Notes: a model not told the origin generated them from the sequence alone. DNA of 54,836 bases from Candidatus Binatia bacterium (GCA_022826945.1 JAJDTY010000054.1:1-54836), one strand, 5' to 3'. Numbered from the stretch's first letter, positions 41,431 to 50,205 are shown. Made by a program: numbers and translations.

Positions 41431-42330
41431 ATGCAAAATGTCAAAACCGGCGGGGTTGAGATGATCCCGATTGATGGCAATTACACCGTCTGGACCAAGC
41501 GCTTTGGCTCCGGGTCGATTCCTCTCCTCACCCTGCACGGCGGACCCGGCTGCACGCATGAGTATTTTGAGTGTTTTGAAGACTTCCTGCCGCAGCATGA
41601 CATTCAGATTATTTACTACGACCAGCTCGGCTCGGCCTATTCCGATCAGCCGGACGATACCGGCCTGTGGACGGTGGAGCGTTTTCGGGAAGAAGTCGAA
41701 CAGGTCCGGCGCGCGCTTGGGCTTGAACACTTCTATCTGCTCGGCCATTCCTGGGGTGGACTGCTCGGCATGGAGTACGCCCTAGCCTATCAGCAGCACC
41801 TCAAGGGACTCATTCTCTCCAATATGACCGCCAGCATTCCGGCCTATGTCGCGTATATCAACGAGTTGCGCGCCCAGCAGCCACCCGAGGTCCTGCGCAT
41901 TCTTGAAAAATATGAGGCGACCGAAGACTATGACGCCCCGGAATACGAGGAGACCCTGTTCACCCATGTGTACCGGCAGCATTTGTGCCGGCTCGACCCC
42001 TGGCCGGAACCGCTGGTACGCATGTTCCGCAACCTGGCCAAGCCGGTCTATAACACCATGCAGGGCCCGAACGAGTTTGTGGTGACCGGCACCTTCAAGG
42101 ACTGGGACCGCTGGGCGGACCTACACCAGATTCAGTGTCCGACCTTGGTTTCCGGTGCACACTTCGACACTATGCGCGTGTCCGAGATTGAACGCATGGG
42201 TGAGTTGATCCCCAACTCGCGTGTGGCCGTGTGCGAAAACGGCAGCCATTGCGCCATGTATGACGATCAGGAGGCATATTTTCGGGACGTGGTGCAATTC
42301 ATTCAGGACATCGAGGCCGGGTCGTTCTGA
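41431..42330 (+). CDS. proline-iminopeptidase-like alpha/beta hydrolase
   Basis: The 299-residue protein has an oxyanion-hole motif HGGPG at residues 36-40 and YYDQLGSAYSD, typical of proline iminopeptidases. The nucleophile is Ser107 in GHSWGG; Asp246 (SGAHFD region) and His273 (GSH) complete the triad. A lid domain lies between about residues 135 and 220. It cleaves N-terminal proline or related amides/esters in the cytoplasm; no signal is present. The adjacent EthD gene follows after 110 bases. A role in amide catabolism would fit the neighbouring amidohydrolases. Confidence 0.88.
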   Translation: MQNVKTGGVEMIPIDGNYTVWTKRFGSGSIPLLTLHGGPGCTHEYFECFEDFLPQHDIQIIYYDQLGSAYSDQPDDTGLWTVERFREEVEQVRRALGLEHFYLLGHSWGGLLGMEYALAYQQHLKGLILSNMTASIPAYVAYINELRAQQPPEVLRILEKYEATEDYDAPEYEETLFTHVYRQHLCRLDPWPEPLVRMFRNLAKPVYNTMQGPNEFVVTGTFKDWDRWADLHQIQCPTLVSGAHFDTMRVSEIERMGELIPNSRVAVCENGSHCAMYDDQEAYFRDVVQFIQDIEAGSF

Positions 42331-42440
42331 CGCTCGTTCATAGCCCACCGCTCCTCCGCAGGCACCTCGATGCGGCCGATTCGCGCTTGCCCAGGCTAGG
42401 AAAAAATCATACCCTCCCTACCGCGAGGAGGATGGACACA

Positions 42441-43115
42441 ATGGCCCACTTACTCATTGCCTTTAAGCGGAAAGATGGTCTCAGTCTGACGGACTTCTCG
42501 CGCCACTGGCGCGAAGTGCACGCCCCACTCGCCAGGCGGATGCCCGACCTGCGCGGCTATGTGCAAAACCACAGCTCGACCGTGGTGAGCCGGAGCCAGG
42601 CCTATGACGGTGTGGTGGAAATCTGGATGGACAGCGAAGCAGCCATCACAGCCGCCTTTCAGAGCAAGGAATATCGCGAAGGCGCGTACGCGGATGAACC
42701 GAATTTTGCGGATGTCAAAGACGTAGTGCGGCTCGTCACTACAGACCATGTGCTGCGCGCAGGAGAGGCACACAACGGTCCCGAGCCGCGGGTCAAACGG
42801 CTGTCTTTTATCAAACGCAAGTCCGGCTGGGACCGGGACGAGTTCTTTCGCTACTGGAAAGACGTGCACGGCCCACTGGCACTCGCCATGCCTGGTGTGC
42901 AGCGCTATGTCCAGTGCCACGCCCTGCCTTCGGCGTATGAGCGGGGCGAACCGCGGTACGATGGGGTGGCCGAGCTGTGGTTTGAGACCCTGGGCGATCT
43001 GAATTTTGCCCTGGCGTCGGCGGAATACAAGGAGCACGCCCAGCCGGATGGGGCGAAGTTCGTTGATCCGGCCTCAGCGCTCACCCTGATTACCGAAGAG
43101 CACCGGATTGTGTAG
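42441..43115 (+). CDS. tandem EthD-domain protein
   Basis: From the ATG at 42441 (GAGGAGG nine bases upstream) the product is 224 residues. It is made of two EthD dimeric alpha/beta-barrel domains in tandem: residues about 1-105 (AFKRKDGLSLTDFSRHWREV-HAPLARRMP) and about 120-224 (FIKRKSGWDRDEFFRYWKDV-HGPLALAMP). The R-x-x-W-x-x-x-H-x-P-L signature appears in both. EthD-fold proteins include degradation enzymes and monooxygenase-like proteins without metal. An ATG at 42432 sits directly on the ribosome site and is less likely. Function unknown; a fused dimer is the notable point. Confidence 0.82.
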   Translation: MAHLLIAFKRKDGLSLTDFSRHWREVHAPLARRMPDLRGYVQNHSSTVVSRSQAYDGVVEIWMDSEAAITAAFQSKEYREGAYADEPNFADVKDVVRLVTTDHVLRAGEAHNGPEPRVKRLSFIKRKSGWDRDEFFRYWKDVHGPLALAMPGVQRYVQCHALPSAYERGEPRYDGVAELWFETLGDLNFALASAEYKEHAQPDGAKFVDPASALTLITEEHRIV

Positions 43116-43155
43116 CGTCGCTCCGCGCTGCGGCGCAGCCTCGACGCCTGCCGGT

Positions 43156-44292
43156 TCAGGTCCGGGACGGCAAGCGCACCACACCGGTGCTGAGCACGGA
43201 CAGTTCACCGTCCTGGTTTTTGGCGTTTTGCTGCACCTCGACACAGTGATGGCCGTCCTTCTCGAAAATCCGAGCCACCTCGCCGTTGATGAAGAGCGTA
43301 TCGCCGACCGGATTGTGACGCCGTATCTTTACGGAAATCTGTCGCAGAAAGCCCCGGTCGCCCATCCAGTCGGTCAGATGGTGAGTCATCCATGAGGTGC
43401 GCTCCGGGCCATAGTCGTAGGCTTCGGGCGTGCCGACCCGTTGGGCCAGATCGGTATCCCAGTGAACGCGCTCGGGTACGTCAGGAATACCAAAGCGGTC
43501 GGGAATGCCCAGCCCAGGATGTTTTTGAAGCTGCTTCCAGGCCAGGCGGTTGGCTCGAATATACAGCCCGCCCCAGCCCTGGGCATAGGCGATAAAGCCA
43601 GTGACCGTCATCGGTCCTTTGACCATGGTCGGCAGGCTGTCGCCAACGCTGACATCCTCGATATAGCGCGGTGTTGCCCCGCGCAATTCTTCCTGCGCGT
43701 ACTGGGCGAAGATCTCGGCGATTTGCTCGCGGCTATAGCTGACCGGCGCCTGCTGCTTGACCTCGGTGTATTTTGTGCCGCGCTCCCGGGCGGTATCGCG
43801 CTCGGTCCGAAAACACCAGCTGTCGCCCTCGATCACCAGTTCGTTGTCCTGGTTGTAATAATCAACGTGATAGATCTGTTGAATCGCCCGGCCGGCAAAG
43901 CGCGTCTCATGCTCGACCAGGTCTTTCAAGTAGGCTCTGGTCGTAAAAGCGTCGTTGCGGAATATGGGCTTATGCCAGGTCAAATCCGCGCCGGCCCACA
44001 TGGCGTGAATCCCCGGCAGGCCGCCGACATAGCCGCTCAAGACCCGATTGAGCGGAAAGACAAACGACGGCGGGGCGGTAATCGTGCCGTGGTGGGTTGT
44101 GGCAGCATATTCCGGGTCGCACCACAGAGGATTATCGTCCCCTATGCCGTGCGCATAATGGCGGATGTTGTCGCGCGTGGCCTCATAGCACCATGGCTCC
44201 AGGGTATCCTCGATAGGGACGCGAATAAGCTTGCGCAGGGAATCCAGGGCTTCATCGGTGATAATGGCGAAACGGGGTTCTTGGGCTGACAT
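43156..44292 (-). CDS. FAS1-like dehydratase / MaoC-type double-hotdog protein
   Basis: The 378-residue protein has an N-terminal FAS1-like dehydratase domain (residues about 20-170) with YAHGIGDDNPLWCDPEYA at 47-64. The hydratase aspartate is kept, but the histidine of D-x-N-P-x-H is replaced by tryptophan (W57). A second hotdog-like domain (about 220-375) contains MTVTGFIAYAQGWGGLYIRA and ends with HNPVGDTLFINGEVARIF. Such proteins hydrate or dehydrate acyl-CoA thioesters. The AGGAG site is 12 bases before the ATG. It is the last gene of the long minus-strand run and converges on the EthD gene. Confidence 0.8.
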   Translation of the reverse strand: MSAQEPRFAIITDEALDSLRKLIRVPIEDTLEPWCYEATRDNIRHYAHGIGDDNPLWCDPEYAATTHHGTITAPPSFVFPLNRVLSGYVGGLPGIHAMWAGADLTWHKPIFRNDAFTTRAYLKDLVEHETRFAGRAIQQIYHVDYYNQDNELVIEGDSWCFRTERDTARERGTKYTEVKQQAPVSYSREQIAEIFAQYAQEELRGATPRYIEDVSVGDSLPTMVKGPMTVTGFIAYAQGWGGLYIRANRLAWKQLQKHPGLGIPDRFGIPDVPERVHWDTDLAQRVGTPEAYDYGPERTSWMTHHLTDWMGDRGFLRQISVKIRRHNPVGDTLFINGEVARIFEKDGHHCVEVQQNAKNQDGELSVLSTGVVRLPSRT

Positions 44293-44405
44293 GGACTCTT
44301 TTTTCTCCTGTGTGTCATAGCAATTGAACGAGGGTAGTTGCCATCACCATGTGGGATTTGCCGCATGAGCGCAAGTCGGGGTGCTCCTGCCTTGCTTTCG
44401 GCCCG

Positions 44406-45464
44406 TTACTGGTGCGTGAATTGCGGCAAGACCTCTGCGGCAAATAAACGCATGGACGCTTCGGCCTCTCCCCGCTCCAATACATTGAAATTCACCTGCA
44501 TCGAGGCAATATCAAAACCACCCACACTGGAGTAATAGTCTTTGATCTGCTGGCTGATAGCGTCAGGCGTGCCTATCCAGGCGGCGCCCTTCTCACATTG
44601 CGTTTCAAAGGTTTCCTTGGACAGTGCGGCAACAATCTTGTCATAGTTAGGATAGTCCGCAGATGATTGACCTGCCGACCAGCCCGCTGCACCGTCCACC
44701 AGAGATTTGAGATACGCATTCAAAGGGCCGCGGGCTATGCTGATCGCTTGCTCCTCACTGGCCGTACACAACATATGAAAGGCGAGCATGACACGGCCTG
44801 GCCCGGTATGGCCGGCCTGGCGGCGTGCTTCACGATAACAGCCGATCAGGTCGGCCATTTGACCACCGGCTAGGGGGATAGCCATCACATCGTAGCCCAG
44901 CCGTCCGGCACGCTCAAAGCTCGAAGGTGTCGCCAATGCAGCAAGCCAAAACGGAGGACGGGGAGTTTGGGTCGGACGGGGTAAAGAGATCACATCGCTG
45001 AATTGGTGGAATCGTCCCTCAGCAGACACATGTTCTTCCTCAAGCAGACGCCGAACAAGTTCAATCCCTTCTTCAAACCGCGCAATGCTTTCGTCCGGCG
45101 TGACCCCAAAACGCTCAAATTCATGCGGGAGAAACGCCCGGGCAAAGCCGACTTCTAAGCGGCCATGTGAGATCGCATCCAGCATGCCGATTTCACCGGC
45201 CAGTTTGAGCGGATGATTAAACGCCGGTAAGACCGCGCCAGTAATCAGCCGGGCTTTAGCGGTCATCGTGGCCGCCGCGGCCAGGAACAACAGGGGGTTG
45301 GGACTGTACCCTCCATACGGGTGGAAATAATGTTCGACTGTCCGAATAGACGTGAACCCTAGTTCCTCACCTAATTGGCTGAGGTAGAGCGCATCGGCCC
45401 AATAATCCTCTCCAGAGCGCTGGGCCGGACTGACGTCAGGAAAAAATTGCAGGCCGAATTCCAT
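44406..45464 (-). CDS. luciferase-like (LLM class) flavin-dependent oxidoreductase
   Basis: The 352-residue protein begins MEFGLQFFPDVSPAQRSGED, has IRTVEHYFHPYGGYSPNP, ITGAVLPAFNHPLKLAGEIG and AISHGRLEVGFARAFLPHEF, the bacterial-luciferase-like signature with VEH-F. FMN is the likely cofactor. No clear ribosome site precedes the ATG. It follows the sodium:solute symporter by 33 bases and precedes the FAS1-like dehydratase by 113, so it seems part of a transcript that imports and oxidises a carboxylate or ring compound. It is closest in signatures to 23570-24688. Confidence 0.87.
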   Translation of the reverse strand: MEFGLQFFPDVSPAQRSGEDYWADALYLSQLGEELGFTSIRTVEHYFHPYGGYSPNPLLFLAAAATMTAKARLITGAVLPAFNHPLKLAGEIGMLDAISHGRLEVGFARAFLPHEFERFGVTPDESIARFEEGIELVRRLLEEEHVSAEGRFHQFSDVISLPRPTQTPRPPFWLAALATPSSFERAGRLGYDVMAIPLAGGQMADLIGCYREARRQAGHTGPGRVMLAFHMLCTASEEQAISIARGPLNAYLKSLVDGAAGWSAGQSSADYPNYDKIVAALSKETFETQCEKGAAWIGTPDAISQQIKDYYSSVGGFDIASMQVNFNVLERGEAEASMRLFAAEVLPQFTHQ

Positions 45465-45497
45465 GGTTCGCAGTGTGTTCGTTTTATCCGTCCGGTG

Positions 45498-47063
45498 TCA
45501 TTGGCTGAGGTGTATGGAGAGACATGGACGCTTTGTTGATTTTTCTTGGATCACGTGTGCCCTGTCAAAAAGGGAAAAGAAGCGTTCCCGTACCCGGCGT
45601 TGTTCGGCCGCATTGGTCGGCGTCAGCAGGGCAACACCGACGCACGCCACCGCGTTAAGCAGAAAACCGACCAGACCGGCGTCAAAGATCAAGACCTGCT
45701 TCCAGCCGGCCAGCAGCATAGCGGTCACGCTCAGGGTCCCAACGCCAATCCCGGCAAAGGCCGCCCGGCGCGTAAACCGCGGCCAGTACAAACCCATGAT
45801 CAGAGGCAGATAGAGCTGCATCAGAAATTCGAACTTGATAATCGTGAGCTGCCACAAGGTGGTCATGGGCTGGAGCGAGAGCCCCATGACAAGCACGAGG
45901 AGCAGCACGGTGAAAATCCGCCCTGCTCGGGCAATTTCATCCTCACTCGCGTTGAGACGAAAGCAGTGCCGGTAGAGATCGTGGGTCACCATAGACGAGA
46001 GGGTGAGCAAAACGCCCGCCGCGGTCGACATGATAGCCGCGGCGGCACCGATAAAGACCAGGACGACGACCCAGTACAGACTCTCGGCCTGCTGGCCGAG
46101 CAGCAGACCGAGAATCTGGTCGGCCTGTATGGTTCCCAGCCCGTGGAAGCGCACCACCCCGACCAGACCGATCAACACGACGCAGAGCATGATGAGGATG
46201 TAGTTGGGGATCATCATGACGACACTGCGCCGTAAATCAGCCTCGGTCTTGGCGGCATATACGCTCTGGATGATCTGGGGATACATAGAGCCCCCCAACG
46301 CAAAAACCAGCGCGTACAAGAAGAACGAACGTGTCAGCGTGCCATACGAGTCCACGACCGCCACTTTTTCAGGCGCGACCCGAACCGCCTGCTGAATGAC
46401 GTGGGCCAGCCCGCCTTCGGACGCGACCAGCACCACCGCGGCAATCACGATTGAACCCAAGAGCAGACTGCCCTGCAACACCTCGGCCCAGACAACGCCG
46501 CGCCAGCCACTCAATAGCACATAGGCCAGCATGACGGCGGAGATATAGACGACCCCGCTGGTGAATGAATACTGGCCGTTGGTGAATCCGACAAAGGCAT
46601 GGCCCATGCCCGTGGCCTGGATCATCAGATAGGGAATCACTGACAGGATCAGGAAACAGGCGACGATGAGTCGCAAAGGCCGGCTCTGAAAGCGGTCGGC
46701 ATAGAAATCGGCCGGTGTCAGATAGTCATACTTCTTTGACAGGACGTAGAGCCGTGGCGCGTAGGAGAGAAAGCCCACCGCAATTGCCACCAGAAACGGC
46801 ACCAGCAGGACCGACATCAAGCCGATCCGGTAGGCTTGCCCAGGCAGACCAAAAAACGTGTTGCCGCTGAATTTGGTCGCCAGCATGGCGAAAAACAGCA
46901 CGAGTGCGCCAGTTGTTTTTCCGCCCAGAAAATAGTCGCGGGCCGTCCAGGTCCCGCCCGACCGGTAGGCAAAAAACCCGATCAACAGATTGCTCAGCAG
47001 ATATACGGACAGGAGAACCAGGGCGCCAAAGCCCAGGCCGACCGTCTCAGCCGGACCGCTCAT
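45498..47063 (-). CDS. sodium:solute symporter (SSS) family protein
   Basis: The 521-residue protein has about 13 hydrophobic helices. YFLGGKTTGALVLFFAMLAT and FSGNTFFGLPGQAYRIG match the first SSS helices, and FIGAAAAIMSTAAGVLLTLS the conserved A-A-I-M-S-T helix that contributes to the sodium site. It imports a small organic acid, amino acid or similar solute with sodium. The DUF3311 gene lies 62 bases upstream in the same direction, the standard order for this subgroup. One copy of the repeated 16-bp motif sits between them (47111-47126). Confidence 0.9.
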   Translation of the reverse strand: MSGPAETVGLGFGALVLLSVYLLSNLLIGFFAYRSGGTWTARDYFLGGKTTGALVLFFAMLATKFSGNTFFGLPGQAYRIGLMSVLLVPFLVAIAVGFLSYAPRLYVLSKKYDYLTPADFYADRFQSRPLRLIVACFLILSVIPYLMIQATGMGHAFVGFTNGQYSFTSGVVYISAVMLAYVLLSGWRGVVWAEVLQGSLLLGSIVIAAVVLVASEGGLAHVIQQAVRVAPEKVAVVDSYGTLTRSFFLYALVFALGGSMYPQIIQSVYAAKTEADLRRSVVMMIPNYILIMLCVVLIGLVGVVRFHGLGTIQADQILGLLLGQQAESLYWVVVLVFIGAAAAIMSTAAGVLLTLSSMVTHDLYRHCFRLNASEDEIARAGRIFTVLLLVLVMGLSLQPMTTLWQLTIIKFEFLMQLYLPLIMGLYWPRFTRRAAFAGIGVGTLSVTAMLLAGWKQVLIFDAGLVGFLLNAVACVGVALLTPTNAAEQRRVRERFFSLFDRAHVIQEKSTKRPCLSIHLSQ

Positions 47064-47110
47064 GCTGCCTCAAAAGAGTCAACGCGGCCCGCATTGTCAT
47101 ATATATGGGA

Positions 47111-47126
47111 GGACACGTTTACTCTT
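47111..47126 (+). repeat. 16-bp motif copy 3 between DUF3311 and symporter genes
   Basis: GGACACGTTTACTCTT at this site is identical to the reverse complement of 50153-50168 and differs by one base from 50190-50205. It partly overlaps the DUF3311 stop codon. Confidence 0.75.
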
Positions 47127-47374
47127 TAGTCCGTTTCCTCATCAAGGATGAAAGCGGCCAGACGCCAGTGCCGGAACGCCACATACATGGTGAATCCCCC
47201 CAGGAGGAAGGAGCCCAACAGCGTCAGCAGGAACCACAACGGCAGACCAAAAACGAGCGGCTGATAGGTGCCGACAAACCCATACGGCACACACATGAAC
47301 AGCAGGACAGCAAAGGTGGCCCATATCCAGGCACGGGCCGGTTCTCTGAGGGACGCTTGTGGAGGTTTCTGCAT
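47126..47374 (-). CDS. DUF3311-like small membrane protein, symporter partner
   Basis: The 82-residue protein has two membrane helices: WIWATFAVLLFMCVPYGFVG (about residues 16-35) and LWFLLTLLGSFLLGGFTMYV (about 46-65). Its length and topology are those of DUF3311 proteins, which are nearly always encoded just before a sodium:solute symporter and are presumed small subunits. It follows the ferritin-like gene by 41 bases. The ribosome site is weak, suggesting translational coupling. Confidence 0.8.
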   Translation of the reverse strand: MQKPPQASLREPARAWIWATFAVLLFMCVPYGFVGTYQPLVFGLPLWFLLTLLGSFLLGGFTMYVAFRHWRLAAFILDEETD

Positions 47375-47415
47375 GGCTCTTGGATCCGCAGTGCAAGCCG
47401 GCGCAGACCGGGCTC

Positions 47416-48192
47416 CTACTCAAGACCGGCGTAGTCGAAGGGCCTGGGTTCGATATCACCCGCCTGGATGGCATTCAGGCGAGCGTCTGGGAGCGGATAG
47501 CCGAATTGTTCGTTACGCATATGGAGCCGCTGGATCAGAATCGTACGGACCATATCAGCGACCTCGTCCCACTCCTCGTCAGACAGAGTTTGCTGCGTCA
47601 GCCCGACAAAACCCAAACGCATATGCCCGATTTCGTCGTTATAGACCTGCTCACACGCTTTGGCGATGCGGTCGTTAAGCTCGCCCGTACCCGCCAGCCG
47701 CATACCCGCCACAAACATGCTGCAATACCCGCCCTCGGTAAAACGCGAGGCGAAGTGACCCAGTTGCCCTCGCTGTTCCTTGCAGTCGTAGCGCAGCCGG
47801 GCGAGCGTGTCGTCCGCCTGCCAGCCGGTGAGTTGCTGCGGGTCCAGCCTGGCACCGCTGATATAGTCGTAGATGTCGGCAAACAGGCAGTAGTGATAGA
47901 ATTCGGAACGCAGGTCGTCGATCACATCCAGGACCGTGTGGCGATCAACCCCACGATCGATCTTGGGAAAGACATCGTCCAGGTAGGCGACCGGTCCCTG
48001 AAAGAGCCCCTTCTTCTTATCGCCGATACCCGAACCCCATATCTCCTTGAAACATTGCCGTTTGAGCCACAGCAGATCGGTCTCGTTCGTGCGCTGCGAG
48101 CTCTGAAAATAGGTCCAGACGATTTCCTCCTCGCCAGCCCAGAGGGGAGCGGCGAGATCAACCAGCCGCCTGAGATTGTCGTGTATCGGCAT
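47416..48192 (-). CDS. ferritin-like putative diiron protein
   Basis: In this 258-residue helical protein the ligands of a four-helix diiron site are visible. The glutamate(s) at 21-23 (GEEEIVWTY) sit in helix 1; E97-x-x-H100 (EFYH) in helix 2; E153 (TEGGY) in helix 3; E187-x-x-H190 (EIGH) in helix 4. The E, ExxH, E, ExxH order matches ferritin-like oxygenases/oxidases. No specific family recognised. It lies 32 bases after the second putative diiron protein (48225-48932), which follows a thiolase. It could be an oxygenase or desaturase acting on an acyl-CoA or small amine; this is inferred from the metal motifs only. Confidence 0.7.
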   Translation of the reverse strand: MPIHDNLRRLVDLAAPLWAGEEEIVWTYFQSSQRTNETDLLWLKRQCFKEIWGSGIGDKKKGLFQGPVAYLDDVFPKIDRGVDRHTVLDVIDDLRSEFYHYCLFADIYDYISGARLDPQQLTGWQADDTLARLRYDCKEQRGQLGHFASRFTEGGYCSMFVAGMRLAGTGELNDRIAKACEQVYNDEIGHMRLGFVGLTQQTLSDEEWDEVADMVRTILIQRLHMRNEQFGYPLPDARLNAIQAGDIEPRPFDYAGLE

Positions 48193-48224
48193 ACGAACCC
48201 AGTCTCAGCACATGTCCTGCCCAG

Positions 48225-48932
48225 CTAAGCGGCGTTTTTATCGGCGTCAATATGATCGCCCAGCTCGCAAATACCCTGATAGAACAGCTTATCGGCCGTC
48301 AGCGCCAGTTCCATGCCATCCAGAACTTCCCGACGCTCGGCCTCGGTCGTCACATGCCGGGCGATGGGCTCCCAGACCTTGCGGCCGGCATGATCGTCGT
48401 CGGCCTTGGTGTGGTAGGAGAAAAAGAAGACCTGCTCGTCACTGAGATGATAGGTGGCCTGCCAGGCTTCGGGCCGATAATTATGCTCGCCCGACATGGC
48501 CGTCAGCATAAACTCATCCACCGAGGTCGCCAGCCAGCCCGCCACCCAGTGTTTTGAGCGGGCAATATTTTCCCACACGTTCAGCGCCACATCGACCAGC
48601 GGCACGGCCCGGGTATTATCCATTTCCTTGTTGGTCAAGCCGACGTTGCGACCCATCTCCCACAACAGGGTGGTATGGGGCTGCGCGATTTCGTCATCAA
48701 ACACCAACTCCTCCCGCATCTGCCCGATGGTCTTACGGACAATGGCCAGGTCGGGACACCGGCTTATCCAGGCCGGTCGGATGACCGCGCTGAACAGCCG
48801 GTTGCGCAAAATGTGCTGCAGGATGAAGGCCTGACCCCGCCCCGGAGTCAGCGGCTCAACCAGCCAGGGCACCTCGGGGGCAATCTCCAGGGCGCGCTCA
48901 CAAATGACATCAACAATGGAAGGCTGTGACAT
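48225..48932 (-). CDS. haem-oxygenase-like diiron protein (HDO / iron-containing redox enzyme family)
   Basis: The 235-residue all-helical protein of the TenA/PqqC/haem-oxygenase-like fold has the metal-ligand triad H174-x3-D178-x2-H181 (SYHTKADDDH). This is the spacing found in HDO enzymes such as CADD and SznF. Earlier acidic/His candidates are D80, E81, H86 and E140 (SVDEFM). Members bind a diiron centre and activate oxygen for N-oxidation, C-C cleavage or one-carbon transfer, and some self-sacrifice residues. GAGGAG lies six bases before the ATG. It is adjacent to the ferritin-like protein (32-base gap) and downstream of the thiolase (32-base gap). Confidence 0.75.
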   Translation of the reverse strand: MSQPSIVDVICERALEIAPEVPWLVEPLTPGRGQAFILQHILRNRLFSAVIRPAWISRCPDLAIVRKTIGQMREELVFDDEIAQPHTTLLWEMGRNVGLTNKEMDNTRAVPLVDVALNVWENIARSKHWVAGWLATSVDEFMLTAMSGEHNYRPEAWQATYHLSDEQVFFFSYHTKADDDHAGRKVWEPIARHVTTEAERREVLDGMELALTADKLFYQGICELGDHIDADKNAA

Positions 48933-48964
48933 GTTTTCTCCTCATCTGGTTTTTCGTCGTGGCT

Positions 48965-50131
48965 TCAGGGCTGGCCAAGCACGGCCACGCACGACACGGC
49001 TCCGGGACCACCCACATTATGCACGAGACCCAGCTTTGGATCGGTGACCTGACGCGGACCGGCTTCCCCTCTGAGTTGGGTCACGATCTCATACACCATG
49101 CGGACCCCACTCGCGCCTATCGGGTGACCAAACGACTTGAGTCCGCCGCTGGGGTTGACCGGGATATCGCCGTCCAGGGCGGTGCGGCCTTCTTCGATCA
49201 GCTTGGCGCCTTCCCCCTTTTGGATAAAACCCAGGTCTTCATAGTTGGAAATTTCCGTCCAGGTAAAACAGTCGTGCACCTCGGCAACATCGATCTCCTT
49301 CAACGGGTCGGTAATGCCGGCCATGGCATAGGCCTGCGCCGAGGCGTTCTGGGTGGCCCGAAAACCGAGATAGTCAAAGTTCGGGTCCATGAACGGCCGC
49401 CCGCTCGTCACGGACAGACCCACGCCTTTGACCAGAATATGATCGGCGCGATATTTTTTCGCCAGATCGGCCCGGCACACCACGGCTGCGGCCGCGCCAT
49501 CAGTCGTCGGGCAGCAGTCGTACAGCCCAAACGGATAGGCCACAATCGGCGCCGTGAGGACGGCTTCCGGGGTGACTTCCTTCTGCAGGTGGGCTTTGGC
49601 GTTAAGCGCGCCGTTGCGGTGGTTCTTGACGGCCACCTTGGCCAGGGTCTCACGGGTCAGGCCAAACTCGTGCATATAGCGGGTGGCGGCCAGGGCAAAC
49701 AGGCCGGGGGCGGTTGAGCCGTCGTGATAATATGGATGCACCCCCTCCCGGGCGAGGCCACGACCAGGACGGTCCTTATATTTTTCAACTCCCAGGACGA
49801 GGGCCGTATCATACATGCCGGAGGCGACTGCGAGGACGGCGTGCCGAAACGCATCGGTCCCGGTCGCGCAAAAATTCTCTACCCGCGAAATCGGCTTGTT
49901 GTATAAGCGCAACGCATCGCCCAGGGAAACCGCGGCCTTGCCGTGGCCCTGGGCCGGCGAGTAGGTGCCGAGCCAGGCGGCATCGATCTCTTCCGGGGCA
50001 ATGCGGGCGTCATGAAAGGCCGCGTACGCCGCCTCGGCCGCCATGTCTTCATAGCCCTGATCAAAATTATCGCCAAACTTGATACAGCCAACACCAATCA
50101 CTGCGACTTGGTCTTTCAGTGATGCCCCCAT
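48965..50131 (-). CDS. thiolase family protein (SCP-x/lipid-transfer type)
   Basis: The 388-residue protein has the acyl-accepting Cys88 in ENFCATG, H336 in FGHPIGASG and the second cysteine C381 in GAVSC; EVHDCFTWTEI is typical of the SCP-x thiolase branch. It condenses or cleaves acyl-CoA; members of this branch act on sterol side chains or branched acyl chains and often pair with a DUF35 protein. A GGGAGGAC site precedes the ATG. Its partner is probably the DUF35 domain of the upstream HMG-CoA-synthase-like gene, 120 bases away. The gap contains the inverted 16-bp repeats. Confidence 0.9.
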   Translation of the reverse strand: MGASLKDQVAVIGVGCIKFGDNFDQGYEDMAAEAAYAAFHDARIAPEEIDAAWLGTYSPAQGHGKAAVSLGDALRLYNKPISRVENFCATGTDAFRHAVLAVASGMYDTALVLGVEKYKDRPGRGLAREGVHPYYHDGSTAPGLFALAATRYMHEFGLTRETLAKVAVKNHRNGALNAKAHLQKEVTPEAVLTAPIVAYPFGLYDCCPTTDGAAAAVVCRADLAKKYRADHILVKGVGLSVTSGRPFMDPNFDYLGFRATQNASAQAYAMAGITDPLKEIDVAEVHDCFTWTEISNYEDLGFIQKGEGAKLIEEGRTALDGDIPVNPSGGLKSFGHPIGASGVRMVYEIVTQLRGEAGPRQVTDPKLGLVHNVGGPGAVSCVAVLGQP

Positions 50132-50152
50132 CTGCGTGTCCTCCCTTCCGGG

Positions 50153-50205
50153 AAGAGTAAACGTGTCCCCCAGACGAGCAGACGAAGCTGGACACGTTTG
50201 CTCTT
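50153..50205. repeat. inverted pair of 16-bp motifs between thiolase and HMG-CoA-synthase-like genes
   Basis: The left arm AAGAGTAAACGTGTCC (50153-50168) and right arm GGACACGTTTGCTCTT (50190-50205) pair at 15 of 16 positions around a 21-base loop. The left arm's reverse complement recurs exactly at 47111-47126. It lies upstream of the thiolase ATG by about 20-75 bases. There is no terminal U-run. It could be an operator, a mobile-element remnant or an mRNA-processing hairpin. Confidence 0.75.

Noticed and set aside
43127..43139. GCTGC-GGC-GCAGC hairpin between the convergent EthD and FAS1-like genes
   Set aside because: The stem is only five base pairs without a U-run, too weak to call a terminator.
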